NCBI GenBank assembly: GCA_946407055.1
Contig: CAMJMP010000002.1
Location: forward strand, 1-64,000
DNA length: 64,000 nt
Source: an uncultured Mycoplasmatota bacterium
GTDB lineage: Bacteria > Bacillota_I > Bacilli_A > RF39 > UBA660
Reading direction: 5' to 3'
Shown: positions 15,244 to 22,284 of the stretch, one piece after another
Layout: the number at the start of each line of letters is the position of its first letter
How positions within the stretch are numbered: position 1 is the stretch's first letter
Program-made: the position numbers and the translations under genes
Notes under the pieces: generated by a model
Told to the model about the DNA's origin: nothing
Databases searched by the model: none
The model's input: the letters and a program-made list of their open reading frames with translations, nothing else

Positions 15244-15372
15244 ATTTCGATAAGGACTTACTCGGACATTTGCCTTATCATAAATTGACATTCAGCTATC
15301 GCGTCGCTACACAGTCCTTTTTTGGCGACACTAACACACTCTTACTTAGCTAGTAAGTGCTATACCCAATTC
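15244..15372. other. Structured non-coding leader
   Basis: Contains GATAAGG/CCTTATC and AAGGACT/AGTCCTT stems just 5' of tRNA-Pro on the minus strand, and CTTACT/AAGTAAG further up. No ORF. Confidence 0.4.
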
Positions 15373-15741
15373 TTATCCTATTTCTTGAAATTCAAATTTA
15401 GCACCACATGAACATACCATTACACCCGCAACACCTAATGGAGTTGGATAAAAATGGTAACTAAATCCTTTTTCTTTACAAGTTTTATAATGTTCAGCTA
15501 CCCATTTGTCAATAGCTTCTTTTTCTTCTTTACTTATAGGAAAACCTCTATAATAATCTTCCTTAAGTCGTTTATTTTCTTCTCTTAATTTAGAAACATA
15601 ACCTATTTCATAAGTTTTATTTCTATGTTCTTCATTTTCTTTTTCAACACGTTCTTTATGTAACTTAAGCCATTCATACTTATTTTTAAGCATTTCAAGT
15701 AATTCATCAAACGTGTATTGATTAAAAAATATATTATCCAT
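15373..15741 (-). CDS. Coiled-coil protein with possible Zn site
   Basis: 122 residues: charged coiled-coil N-half, then H-Y-K-T-C and C-S-C-G near the C-terminus that could bind zinc (HYKTCKEKG ... MVCSCGAKF). No family named. Confidence 0.65.
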   Translation of the reverse strand: MDNIFFNQYTFDELLEMLKNKYEWLKLHKERVEKENEEHRNKTYEIGYVSKLREENKRLKEDYYRGFPISKEEKEAIDKWVAEHYKTCKEKGFSYHFYPTPLGVAGVMVCSCGAKFEFQEIG

Positions 15742-15745
15742 TTAA

Positions 15746-16171
15746 TTAAAGTTTTCCAAGATCCATATATTCTAATGTATCATTATATTCAATATTATCT
15801 TTAAGATAATAAGCAGTCATATACACTGTTGATTGTTGATGATAAAAATGTAGTTGAATTATATTATCGTACTTGAATGGTAAAGTATACCTTAATCGAT
15901 CAGATATAGTAAGTTGTGGTAACTTATCTGCATTTGAATCAATTACATTTGTATCAAGTATATTTGTACCAAGTAATTTAGGTATTTGAATATCATTATA
16001 TTCTACAACTTGCATCTTTGGTTTTTCCCACGGATATTTTGCTTCATATATTGCAGCAAAACTTGTTGTAGCAAATCGTATCTGTGTAGCATCTTTATGC
16101 TTAATTAATATAAGACTTTCTAAATTACTATCAACAGTTACTTTGAACTCATCTTCTTCAAAAATTTTCAT
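15746..16171 (-). CDS. Hypothetical protein
   Basis: 141 residues, beta-rich appearance, acidic start MKIFEEDEFKVTVD. Nothing recognised; 4 nt upstream of the gene at 15373. Confidence 0.6.
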   Translation of the reverse strand: MKIFEEDEFKVTVDSNLESLILIKHKDATQIRFATTSFAAIYEAKYPWEKPKMQVVEYNDIQIPKLLGTNILDTNVIDSNADKLPQLTISDRLRYTLPFKYDNIIQLHFYHQQSTVYMTAYYLKDNIEYNDTLEYMDLGKL

Positions 16172-16193
16172 AATTATTTATTTTATATTAAAG

Positions 16194-16267
16194 TGGACCC
16201 CCTCAGGGTTGAACTGAGACTCTCACAGCTTATGAGGCTGGTGTTTTAACCTTTAAACTAGAAGTCC
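16194..16267 (-). tRNA. tRNA-Met(CAT), elongator type
   Basis: Anticodon loop CTCATAA in a CAGC/GCTG stem; acceptor GGACTTC/GGGGTCC with G1-C72, so not the initiator; could also be a tRNA-Ile with modified C34. Confidence 0.8.
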
Positions 16268-16390
16268 TTATTCCCATCTATACGTACTTCCCCAGCTGAG
16301 GGAACGATGGGAACTTTCTATTTGTGCGTCCGTCGGCTTTACCATCTTTACGGTAGGTCTGCGCAGTGCCGCTGCCACAAATATACAATT
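16268..16390 (-). ncRNA. Structured RNA upstream of tRNA-Met
   Basis: Two closed domains: ATTTGTG/CACAAAT (16320-16382) enclosing a GC-rich multi-stem region (GGCAGCGGCACTGC, TACC/GGTA), and TTCCCATC/GATGGGAA (16271-16313) enclosing TTCCC/GGGAA. Much GC-richer than its surroundings. I cannot match it to a known ribozyme or riboswitch. Confidence 0.45.
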
Positions 16391-16600
16391 TTATTCTGAT
16401 TTTGTTGTATGGGTTTTAAAGGCTGAGCCTATAATACTAAGTAACACACTACAACCAAATGCTTGCCAATATGTTAGAATTGGAGCAGTCTTCCAAAACA
16501 ATGGAGCTAACCAATTCCATAATGTTTGAAGACACCATGCTTCAAAAAAACTTAACGCAATAATTACTACGATAAGTAAAAAACATCCTAATTTACTCAT
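16391..16600 (-). CDS. Two-segment membrane protein
   Basis: 69 residues: MSKLGCFLLIVVIIALSFF and WQAFGCSVLLSIIGSAF are membrane segments joined by a Trp-rich loop. Function unknown. Confidence 0.65.
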   Translation of the reverse strand: MSKLGCFLLIVVIIALSFFEAWCLQTLWNWLAPLFWKTAPILTYWQAFGCSVLLSIIGSAFKTHTTKSE

Positions 16601-16691
16601 TTTTATTAATTTAAGTTTGTATAAACAAAAAATGCTTAGCTTCTAATGGCTAAACATTCTTCGATTTCCTTCTTTCGACTGAAAGATGAAC

Positions 16692-16835
16692 TCAATTTTC
16701 AAAAAATTTGGAATAAAGCCAACAAATAGGAGCAAATATAATTGATACTATTCCTGTGAATATTACTCCAATAAAAGCCGCTATTATTATAAATAAACTT
16801 ATAATAGGCGATAAAATAAAAAGTATAGCTTTCAT
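16692..16835 (-). CDS. Small membrane protein
   Basis: 47 residues: MKAILFILSPIISLFIIIAA then a second hydrophobic run; TGA stop. Lies downstream of the permuted tRNA locus. Confidence 0.55.
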   Translation of the reverse strand: MKAILFILSPIISLFIIIAAFIGVIFTGIVSIIFAPICWLYSKFFEN

Positions 16836-16853
16836 AATTTTTTATTTTTTAAC

Positions 16854-16975
16854 AGAATACTATAAAAAATTCGCGTTCTACCACTGAACTACACTACCTG
16901 TTACAGTAGAGAAGGGAATCGAACCCATGTTACGGCATTACAAGTGCTAATTTAATAATTTGCTGTGAGTATTCT
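16854..16975 (-). ncRNA. ACAGCAAA element e enclosing permuted tRNA
   Basis: Outer stem AGAATACT/AGTATTCT (8 bp) with CACAGCAAAT after the 5' arm. Unlike the other copies, its interior is a tRNA in permuted order (16874-16949). Confidence 0.55.
16874..16949 (-). tRNA. Circularly permuted tRNA-Thr(TGT) candidate
   Basis: Minus-strand order: anticodon arm TAGCA CTTGTAA TGCCG, variable TAAC, T-arm ATGGG TTCGATT CCCTT, acceptor 3' strand CTCTACT, G, a 5-nt linker TAACA, then acceptor 5' strand GGTAGTG, TA, D-arm GTTC AGTGGTA GAAC, G. The 3' half precedes the 5' half, with the break between D-arm and anticodon arm. Acceptor pairs 6 of 7. Whether it is matured is unknown. Confidence 0.5.
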
Positions 16976-16995
16976 TTTTACTTATATTTTAATTT

Positions 16996-17424
16996 TTATT
17001 TAATTCCAATAATGGTATCGAAATCAAAATCATCCATAATGTGAATATTTTTAGTTTGTCCATTTAAAGGAGGTGACAATCTAATAGTCATACTTTTTTG
17101 ACTTCCAATTTCTTTAATAGGAATTAAAATAACTTTATCTAAAGGAACTATATAACAAGCAATATAATCAACATCATTTTCATATGTTGTATAATGTTTA
17201 TTAGTTGTATGATTAGTACTACTTGCACATGGACATTCTACTGAATTATATTTAGTAATTTGTCCACAATATTTAATCTGAATTTTATTTAATTTACCAT
17301 TAAACTCTGCTATTAAATCATATCTTGCAGAATCTCCAAAAGGTAAACAACACTGTATACCTCTTTTAGTAAATTCAGCTAATACAATAGCTTCACCAAT
17401 ATTTCCTTTTTCTTTCGTTATCAT
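16996..17424 (-). CDS. PD-(D/E)XK endonuclease-like protein
   Basis: 142 residues. N-terminal GNIGEAIVLAEFTKRG, then FGDSARYDLIAEFNG and KIQIKYC follow the PDDEXK pattern (E ... D ... Q-x-K) of restriction-like or resolvase-type nucleases. CPCASSTNHTTNKHY in the middle may bind metal. Substrate unknown. Confidence 0.7.
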   Translation of the reverse strand: MITKEKGNIGEAIVLAEFTKRGIQCCLPFGDSARYDLIAEFNGKLNKIQIKYCGQITKYNSVECPCASSTNHTTNKHYTTYENDVDYIACYIVPLDKVILIPIKEIGSQKSMTIRLSPPLNGQTKNIHIMDDFDFDTIIGIK

Positions 17425-17428
17425 TTTG

Positions 17429-17501
17429 TACTTCCACTGAGAGTTGAACTCAGATAACCCAAATTAAAAGTTTGGTGCTCTACCAATTAAGCTATGGAAG
17501 C
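17429..17501 (-). tRNA. tRNA-Lys(TTT)
   Basis: Anticodon arm CCAAA CTTTTAA TTTGG; acceptor GCTTCCA/TGGAAGT; T-loop TTCAACT. Confidence 0.9.
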
Positions 17502-17525
17502 TAAATAAATTAAATTAAACAAATT

Positions 17526-17574
17526 ATAATCAAATTAGCGTTACCCAGACACACCACGTGGAGGTTTTGATTAT
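17526..17574. repeat. Leader hairpin
   Basis: ATAATCAAA/TTTGATTAT (9 bp) between tRNA-fMet and tRNA-Lys, with an internal CACGTG. Same design as the other tRNA leaders but without ACAGCAAA. Confidence 0.5.
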
Positions 17575-17580
17575 GTGTCC

Positions 17581-17651
17581 TTGCGGTAGTGGGAATTGAA
17601 CCCCTCTTTAAGGTTATGAGCCTTATGTGCGACCATCACACTGCTACCGCG
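17581..17651 (-). tRNA. Initiator tRNA-fMet(CAT)
   Basis: Anticodon arm TAAGG CTCATAA CCTTA; acceptor CGCGGTA/TACCGCA leaves the C1-A72 mismatch that marks bacterial initiator tRNA. Only two of the usual three G-C pairs are in the anticodon stem. Confidence 0.8.
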
Positions 17652-17655
17652 ATAT

Positions 17656-17826
17656 TTAGTCTAATATTTGTATTTTACTTTTATGTAATGCTACAACAAT
17701 CGGTCCTACCATTACATTATAAATGTCACCATTTATTTCTTCTACTCTACCAACCATTCCTTTAAGATAAGGAATATTGCAATTGAGTACTTTCACTCTT
17801 TGTCTTGTATCTTTTTTATAAGCCAT
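17656..17826 (-). CDS. Small KOW-like protein
   Basis: 56 residues from MAYKKDTRQRVKVL; upstream in-frame ATG at 17928 lies in tRNA-Trp. LKGMVGRVEEINGDIYNVMV resembles a KOW/SH3-type strand pattern. Tentative. Confidence 0.5.
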   Translation of the reverse strand: MAYKKDTRQRVKVLNCNIPYLKGMVGRVEEINGDIYNVMVGPIVVALHKSKIQILD

Positions 17827-17840
17827 AATTAATTTATTAG

Positions 17841-17912
17841 CAGGTCTTAGTGGAATCAAACCACTCTCTTTGGTTTTGGAGACCAATGTTCTAGTCGATG
17901 AACTAAAGACCA
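17841..17912 (-). tRNA. tRNA-Trp(CCA)
   Basis: Anticodon arm TTGGT CTCCAAA ACCAA; acceptor 6 of 7 pairs; T-loop TTTGATT. CCA reads only TGG, so TGA remains a stop. Confidence 0.85.
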
Positions 17913-17919
17913 ATGTTAC

Positions 17920-18021
17920 AGAAAGCAAAATATCAGTTTAATTTAACCGCTATTCTTCTAAATCTTTAATGAGTTCTATTTTTAATTACAATGAAAAAAG
18001 TAAATTTGCTGTATGCTTTCT
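17920..18021 (-). ncRNA. ACAGCAAA leader element f
   Basis: Stem AGAAAGCA/TGCTTTCT (8 bp), ACAGCAAAT after the 5' arm; 7 nt before tRNA-Trp. Longest loop of the set (about 86 nt). Confidence 0.6.
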
Positions 18022-18059
18022 TTCCAATTATGAATAATTTTTTTAAAATTATCTCAAAG

Positions 18060-18130
18060 AGGGCAGTACCTGAGTCAAACAGGTCTAATTGGTTTTGCAG
18101 ACCAATATATAATCGCTCTAACAACTACCC
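18060..18130 (-). tRNA. tRNA-Cys(GCA)
   Basis: Anticodon arm TTGGT CTGCAAA ACCAA; acceptor GGGTAGT/ACTGCCC; T-loop TTTGACT. Confidence 0.85.
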
Positions 18131-18133
18131 AAG

Positions 18134-18316
18134 TTATGATAAAAAGTCTCTAATTTCCATTAAAGAAAGAATCTCTTTCTTTCTATTATTAAACAATCTG
18201 TTACCTTTACACCACGGACAATCTCCATGATTTCTACAACGATATGAAACGTTTTTTGCACCTCTATATTGTTTTCGGTGCTCTTTTCCTGATTGAATAG
18301 CTTTATCAAAACTCAT
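18134..18316 (-). CDS. Small zinc-ribbon protein
   Basis: 60 residues from MSFDKAIQSGKEHRKQYRGA; upstream ATG lies in tRNA-Leu. CRNHGDCPWCKGNR is a compact Cys/His site followed by basic residues; similar small proteins occur in Bacteroidales phages and plasmids. Likely nucleic-acid or protein binding; function unknown. Confidence 0.65.
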   Translation of the reverse strand: MSFDKAIQSGKEHRKQYRGAKNVSYRCRNHGDCPWCKGNRLFNNRKKEILSLMEIRDFLS

Positions 18317-18335
18317 AGTAATTAATTTTAATAAG

Positions 18336-18419
18336 TGCAGATAAAGGGACTCGAACCCATACGTATATTTCAACACTAGATCCTAAGTCTAGCGCGACTG
18401 CCAATTTCGCCATATCTGC
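18336..18419 (-). tRNA. tRNA-Leu(TAG)
   Basis: Class II, 84 nt; anticodon arm CTAGA CTTAGGA TCTAG; acceptor GCAGATA/TATCTGC. TAG here is the anticodon (codon CUA), not a suppressor. Confidence 0.9.
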
Positions 18420-18431
18420 AAATAATAATTG

Positions 18432-18504
18432 AGCAGCGTAAGAGATTCAAACTCTCGCCTTTGGAGTGGAAGTCCAATATGCTAATCACTAACACCAACG
18501 CTGC
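18432..18504 (-). tRNA. tRNA-Gly(TCC)
   Basis: Anticodon arm TTGGA CTTCCAC TCCAA; acceptor GCAGCGT/ACGCTGC; T-loop TTTGAAT. Confidence 0.9.
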
Positions 18505-18510
18505 AAATTC

Positions 18511-18592
18511 GGAATACTGATGGATTTGAACCATTTAAAACAATATAATCAGTATTATTTATTAACCATAAAATATTTGCTGTAAGTATTCC
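18511..18592 (-). ncRNA. ACAGCAAA element g, tRNA-like
   Basis: Stem GGAATACT/AGTATTCC with ACAGCAAAT after the 5' arm. This copy also has a T-arm-like hairpin ATGG TTCAAAT CCAT directly before the 3' stem arm, and AATA CTGATTA TATT in the middle, which looks like an Ile(GAT) anticodon loop. It may show that the elements derive from tRNAs. Confidence 0.55.
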
Positions 18593-18626
18593 TTTAAATT
18601 TTTTAACATGAAAACTAAAATCACAG

Positions 18627-18697
18627 CGGTCTATAAGGGAGTCGAACCCTTGCTTCAAGAGAGACAGTCTAGCGTCCTACCGTTAAACGAATAGACC
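18627..18697 (-). tRNA. tRNA-Asp(GTC)
   Basis: Anticodon loop CTGTCTC; acceptor GGTCTAT/ATAGACC; G73 as in tRNA-Asp; T-loop TTCGACT. Confidence 0.85.
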
Positions 18698-18702
18698 AAT
18701 TC

Positions 18703-18781
18703 AGAATAGTATATTATAATGCTTTTTACATGTCTTTTTTCTTAAGTTTAAATAATTATAAAATTTTGCTGTGACTATTCT
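18703..18781 (-). ncRNA. ACAGCAAA leader element h
   Basis: Stem AGAATAGT/ACTATTCT (8 bp), CACAGCAAA after the 5' arm; 5 nt before tRNA-Asp. Confidence 0.6.
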
Positions 18782-18815
18782 TTACCTTTAGGTTAAATTC
18801 ATATGAAACATAATA

Positions 18816-19571
18816 TTAAAATTTAAATGTTCTACACGAGAACAATTTATTTTTATAATCAACTTCTACAAAATGTTTATTATATTTCTCATTAATAAAC
18901 TTTGCAGCTTTCTTAAAAATAAATTGATCAGAATAATACTTTGGATTATTGTCAGTTATTATAATTTTAAAACAAACATCTATTAATTCTTTAATGTCTT
19001 CCTTTTTACCAAAGTAAACACCAGAATTTATAAAATGTTTATCTTTTATATCACTCAAACTTTCAATGTTTGATGTTTCAAAGTATTCTTTAACATAACC
19101 TGGAGATTTTTCAGTAGGATAATACATCTTGAAGAAGAAAGGATAATCATATTCATCTTTATTAAATAAGACATTACAATTATAACTATTAAATCTTTCA
19201 AGAATTTCGTTAAAAGAAATATCTACATTTAATACTGTATCTCCAGAATCTATAAATAATATATAATCATTTAATAAATCATACTTTTCATCAAGAATTT
19301 TTTTAAAATATAATATTTTTTTAATATTTAAAGCATAATTAACATTTTCATATATATTTATAGAATTTATGTTATTCTCATTTATATATTTAAGTAATGT
19401 TTTAGAAAATGGATAATTATCTGTTGATCCATAAACTAAAGTAACATTATCATTAAATTCTGTCAATTTATCTGAATTTATTTTAGCTTTAACAACAGTT
19501 CCGTAAAAATATTTTACAAGTTGTTGTGCTTTTAATTTCATTCCCGCAAAATGGTGAACTAATGTATTCAT
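18816..19571 (-). CDS. PLOD-like glycosyltransferase
   Basis: 251 residues, GT-A fold. LVYGSTDNYPF, DYILFIDSGDTVLN (DxD metal site) and SDQFIFKKAA match the procollagen lysyl galactosyl/glucosyltransferase-like family seen in large phages. Likely moves a sugar onto phage DNA, a phage protein or a host glycan; target unknown. Start 19571 taken; MKLKAQQ at 19541 is possible. Confidence 0.75.
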   Translation of the reverse strand: MNTLVHHFAGMKLKAQQLVKYFYGTVVKAKINSDKLTEFNDNVTLVYGSTDNYPFSKTLLKYINENNINSINIYENVNYALNIKKILYFKKILDEKYDLLNDYILFIDSGDTVLNVDISFNEILERFNSYNCNVLFNKDEYDYPFFFKMYYPTEKSPGYVKEYFETSNIESLSDIKDKHFINSGVYFGKKEDIKELIDVCFKIIITDNNPKYYSDQFIFKKAAKFINEKYNKHFVEVDYKNKLFSCRTFKF

Positions 19572-19587
19572 AATAAAGATTTATTAG

Positions 19588-19670
19588 CGCACGGAGAGGG
19601 ATTCGAACCCACGAAACATTTCTGTGGCAGGTTAACAGCCTGCTGCCGTTGACCACTTGGCTATCCGTAC
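19588..19670 (-). tRNA. tRNA-Asn(GTT) on class II-like body
   Basis: Anticodon arm GCAGG CTGTTAA CCTGC; acceptor GTACGGA/TCCGTGC. D-stem GCC/GGC and a ~14-nt variable region resemble Leu/Tyr/Ser tRNAs, not the short variable loop of normal tRNA-Asn. Confidence 0.75.
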
Positions 19671-19738
19671 TAATTTTAAAGGTAAATCAAATATAAAATT
19701 TAATTTTTTAATTCCAAAATAATTTTTGAAATTTTTTG

Positions 19739-19812
19739 TAGAGCTTGTTAGAATCGAACTAACGATCTTCTGGATGTAAGCCAGATGTTTTAGACCACTA
19801 AACTAAAGCTCT
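19739..19812 (-). tRNA. tRNA-Val(TAC)
   Basis: Anticodon arm TCTGG CTTACAT CCAGA; acceptor AGAGCTT/AAGCTCT; T-loop TTCGATT. Confidence 0.9.
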
Positions 19813-19862
19813 AAAATTAGTGTGTGCACCTTAAAAATACTTTAAAATTATACTGAAAGAAC

Positions 19863-19954
19863 GAACGAGAAGCATAAGATTATTTCTCATAAGATACACA
19901 CACGTTAAACTTAACTTTGATTAATGCTAAAAATTAATTTGCTGTGTCTCGTTC
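19863..19954 (-). ncRNA. ACAGCAAA leader element i
   Basis: Stem GAACGAG/CTCGTTC with ACACAGCAAAT after the 5' arm and a secondary hairpin (CTTATGAG region). Lies between the vWA protein gene and tRNA-Val, about 50 nt from the tRNA, farther than the other copies. Confidence 0.55.
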
Positions 19955-19989
19955 TTAAAACCATGTTCTAAGTAAAGGGAATTAACCCT

Positions 19990-21696
19990 TTACTTAATTT
20001 TCTTTATCAATTCTTGATTAAGAGCAGCATCGAATAATTCTTTTGCTGTCTTAGGAATTGATGGTGTATATTTTGTTCCTGTTAGAAATGCAATTCCAGC
20101 AGGATCAAATCCGCTCATGTAATAGAAGTTAGGTCTATCTGCAATACCCTCAAACTTAGGATGTATATTCTTACCGTAGTAATATCCATTTGGAATATCC
20201 CAAAGAACAAGTTTAAAGTTATCTACAAACTTATCACTAAATCCTCCTTTACGAAGTATTTCAAGAAATTCTTCGAAGTCAGATTTGTCAGAAGGAGCTT
20301 CATCAAACTCTCCATCAGAAACACAAATTACTCCTGTTGGAAATTCTGATTCATTGTATCCTTTTCTTTTAAGGTCTACAAATAAATTAGCAATTGAAAG
20401 GAAATTTGTATTATCACATTCTCCTGATAGAGGTGTATTTCTCCACTTCTCAAATGGAGTATCTCCATTCCAAGTTCTAATTACAGTTTCTTCTGCGAAC
20501 TCCAAGAATGTGTTAGCAAAATTACCTTTAAGTAATTCGCTGAAGTAAAGTGCCATACTTATAGCAACTTCTATACTTCTAACATCTGTTCCAATAGCTG
20601 GAGCTTTCATTGAGCCAGAAGTATCTACACATACAATGAAAGATGTTTCTGTATTCATGTCCTTCTTAGCTGTCTCAATCAAACTTTTAAACTGCTTATT
20701 TAAAGTAGATATTTGATAAGACTTCAAACGAGTTGGTTCTTGATAATATATACCAAACTTCAAGTCATTATAAAGACCTTTGAAAAGCTCATATGGATAA
20801 CCTGTGAACTTAGCAACAGGTTGCTTTTCAAGCCACTGATAATAAGCATTTACCAAATCGTGGTTCTCTAAGAATTTAGACTTGACAAGTTTACTAAGAG
20901 CACGTCCAGCAATAAGACTGAAATTAATCTCATTATATTTCTGTTGAGAAATCTTTTGTTCCCACGTATGTGCTTTACCAGAAGCCTTAAAGCTACGATA
21001 ATCTGCATACGCTTTCTTCTTGTCTATATCTCCTCTTTTATCCCATACTGCAATCAGTTTACCAATTATACTATTGGCTTGCTTTCGTGGAGTAGTACAT
21101 TTTGAAGATGGATTGATTTTTGGCAAGTATTTCTTAATAAGATCTACTTGGTTTTCATTCTGGAAATTGTCTACAATGTACTGAATGACTGTTGTAAACA
21201 ATCTACGAGTAAAACGATGTGCACCACGATAGTACAAATCTGTACGTAACAATTCAAACAAATCGTTCCATGAACCAGCCGCTACAAAAATATCAAGATT
21301 TCTCTTAAACATTTTTGGATAATTCAGAGCAAAGAAATACAATCTTCCAATGTATTCATGCTTTAAACCTTGTCCACGATGTACTCCAAGAGTTTTATCT
21401 TGGAAGAATGGAGCACGAGTAATTAGTCTTAAATAGACTGTTAGCCTCAGAGCTATAACAGGATCGATATTACACAATTTTTGTGTTGTGTAAAAAATAT
21501 CATCCATTTCTCTTAGCTCTCTGTAATTAGCTAATTGAGCGAAGTCATCAAGGAAAATGTCACCTGTAGTTTTGTACTTGACACTTCCATTACCAGAAGT
21601 AGTTTGCACTTCTTTTTTAAACATTTCTTTTTCAAAAATGTTCATGTCTTTTACAGACTTCTGTTTCTTTCCGTAAAGATTTTCTAACTTTTTCAT
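19990..21696 (-). CDS. DUF2828/TROVE-like protein with vWA domain
   Basis: 568 residues from ATG at 21696 (an upstream ATG lies in tRNA-Leu). Residues ~60-330 are helical with DPVIALRLTVYLRLITRAPF, GRLYFFALNYPKMFKRNL and AAGSWNDLFELLR, the layout of DUF2828, a relative of TROVE/Ro60. The C-terminal vWA domain has the MIDAS motif DTSGSMK and VSDGEFDEAP. Ro60-type proteins bind Y RNAs and misfolded RNAs; RNA binding here is inference, made more interesting by the tRNA-like RNAs on both sides. Confidence 0.75.
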   Translation of the reverse strand: MKKLENLYGKKQKSVKDMNIFEKEMFKKEVQTTSGNGSVKYKTTGDIFLDDFAQLANYRELREMDDIFYTTQKLCNIDPVIALRLTVYLRLITRAPFFQDKTLGVHRGQGLKHEYIGRLYFFALNYPKMFKRNLDIFVAAGSWNDLFELLRTDLYYRGAHRFTRRLFTTVIQYIVDNFQNENQVDLIKKYLPKINPSSKCTTPRKQANSIIGKLIAVWDKRGDIDKKKAYADYRSFKASGKAHTWEQKISQQKYNEINFSLIAGRALSKLVKSKFLENHDLVNAYYQWLEKQPVAKFTGYPYELFKGLYNDLKFGIYYQEPTRLKSYQISTLNKQFKSLIETAKKDMNTETSFIVCVDTSGSMKAPAIGTDVRSIEVAISMALYFSELLKGNFANTFLEFAEETVIRTWNGDTPFEKWRNTPLSGECDNTNFLSIANLFVDLKRKGYNESEFPTGVICVSDGEFDEAPSDKSDFEEFLEILRKGGFSDKFVDNFKLVLWDIPNGYYYGKNIHPKFEGIADRPNFYYMSGFDPAGIAFLTGTKYTPSIPKTAKELFDAALNQELIKKIK

Positions 21697-21720
21697 AATT
21701 GTAAATAAATTTACTTTATG

Positions 21721-21807
21721 TACTGAAAGCGAGACTCGAACTCGCACAACCATTACTGGTCAAGGGATTTTAAGTCCCTCGTGTCTACCTAATTCCACCA
21801 TTTCAGC
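21721..21807 (-). tRNA. tRNA-Leu(TAA)
   Basis: Class II, 87 nt; anticodon arm AGGGA CTTAAAA TCCCT; acceptor GCTGAAA/TTTCAGT. Confidence 0.9.
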
Positions 21808-21814
21808 GAATTAG

Positions 21815-21901
21815 TACCTTTGGTGGGACTCGAACCCGACACGAACCCTTCGGTTCATCAAATTTTAAGTCTGACGCGTATACCATTTTCGCCACAAAGG
21901 C
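21815..21901 (-). tRNA. tRNA-Leu(TAA), second copy
   Basis: Class II, 87 nt; anticodon loop CTTAAAA; acceptor GCCTTTG/CAAAGGT; body unlike the copy at 21721. Confidence 0.85.
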
Positions 21902-21905
21902 ATAT

Positions 21906-21931
21906 GATAACTTTACCGAAATAAAGTTATC
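21906..21931. repeat. tRNA leader hairpin
   Basis: GATAACTTT/AAAGTTATC (9 bp), 4 nt upstream of tRNA-Leu. Confidence 0.55.
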
Positions 21932-21981
21932 AAATTTAGAATTAATTTTTTATTTTTAAAAACAAAAAATGTTAATTTTTG

Positions 21982-22284
21982 TTAATCTTCAGAATCTTCA
22001 GAGAAATCTGAATTCAACATTTCTTTTGCCTTCTTGATGTATGCAAGTTTCTGTTCCTCAACATCAAGATCCACAATGCACTGAACTAGCTTTGTTACAA
22101 TCTCTTCACCAGAAGTTTCCGAGTCTACAGTATTCGCAATTGATGCAAGTTTATCTTTTGCATCCAATACTGCTGTTTCTTGATTTGTAAGTGCACTTTC
22201 AATTGCTACTCCAATTTTTCTACGGAAAATTGCTTCTCTTGCTGACTTTGGCAAACCTTTTACTAAAATGTCAATTAGCTTCAT
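21982..22284 (-). CDS. Hypothetical helical acidic protein
   Basis: 100 residues, start MKLIDILVKGLPKSAREAIF, acidic end FSEDSED. Its ATG overlaps the stop of the gene at 22281. No domain recognised. Confidence 0.6.
   Translation of the reverse strand: MKLIDILVKGLPKSAREAIFRRKIGVAIESALTNQETAVLDAKDKLASIANTVDSETSGEEIVTKLVQCIVDLDVEEQKLAYIKKAKEMLNSDFSEDSED

Noticed and set aside
17991..18230. Plus-strand ORF starting MKKVNLLYAF
   Set aside because: Runs through element f and tRNA-Cys on the other strand.
18336..18419. tRNA with TAG in its anticodon loop as amber suppressor
   Set aside because: TAG is the anticodon itself (reads CUA, Leu), with a class II Leu body; the true suppressor has CTA at 36848.
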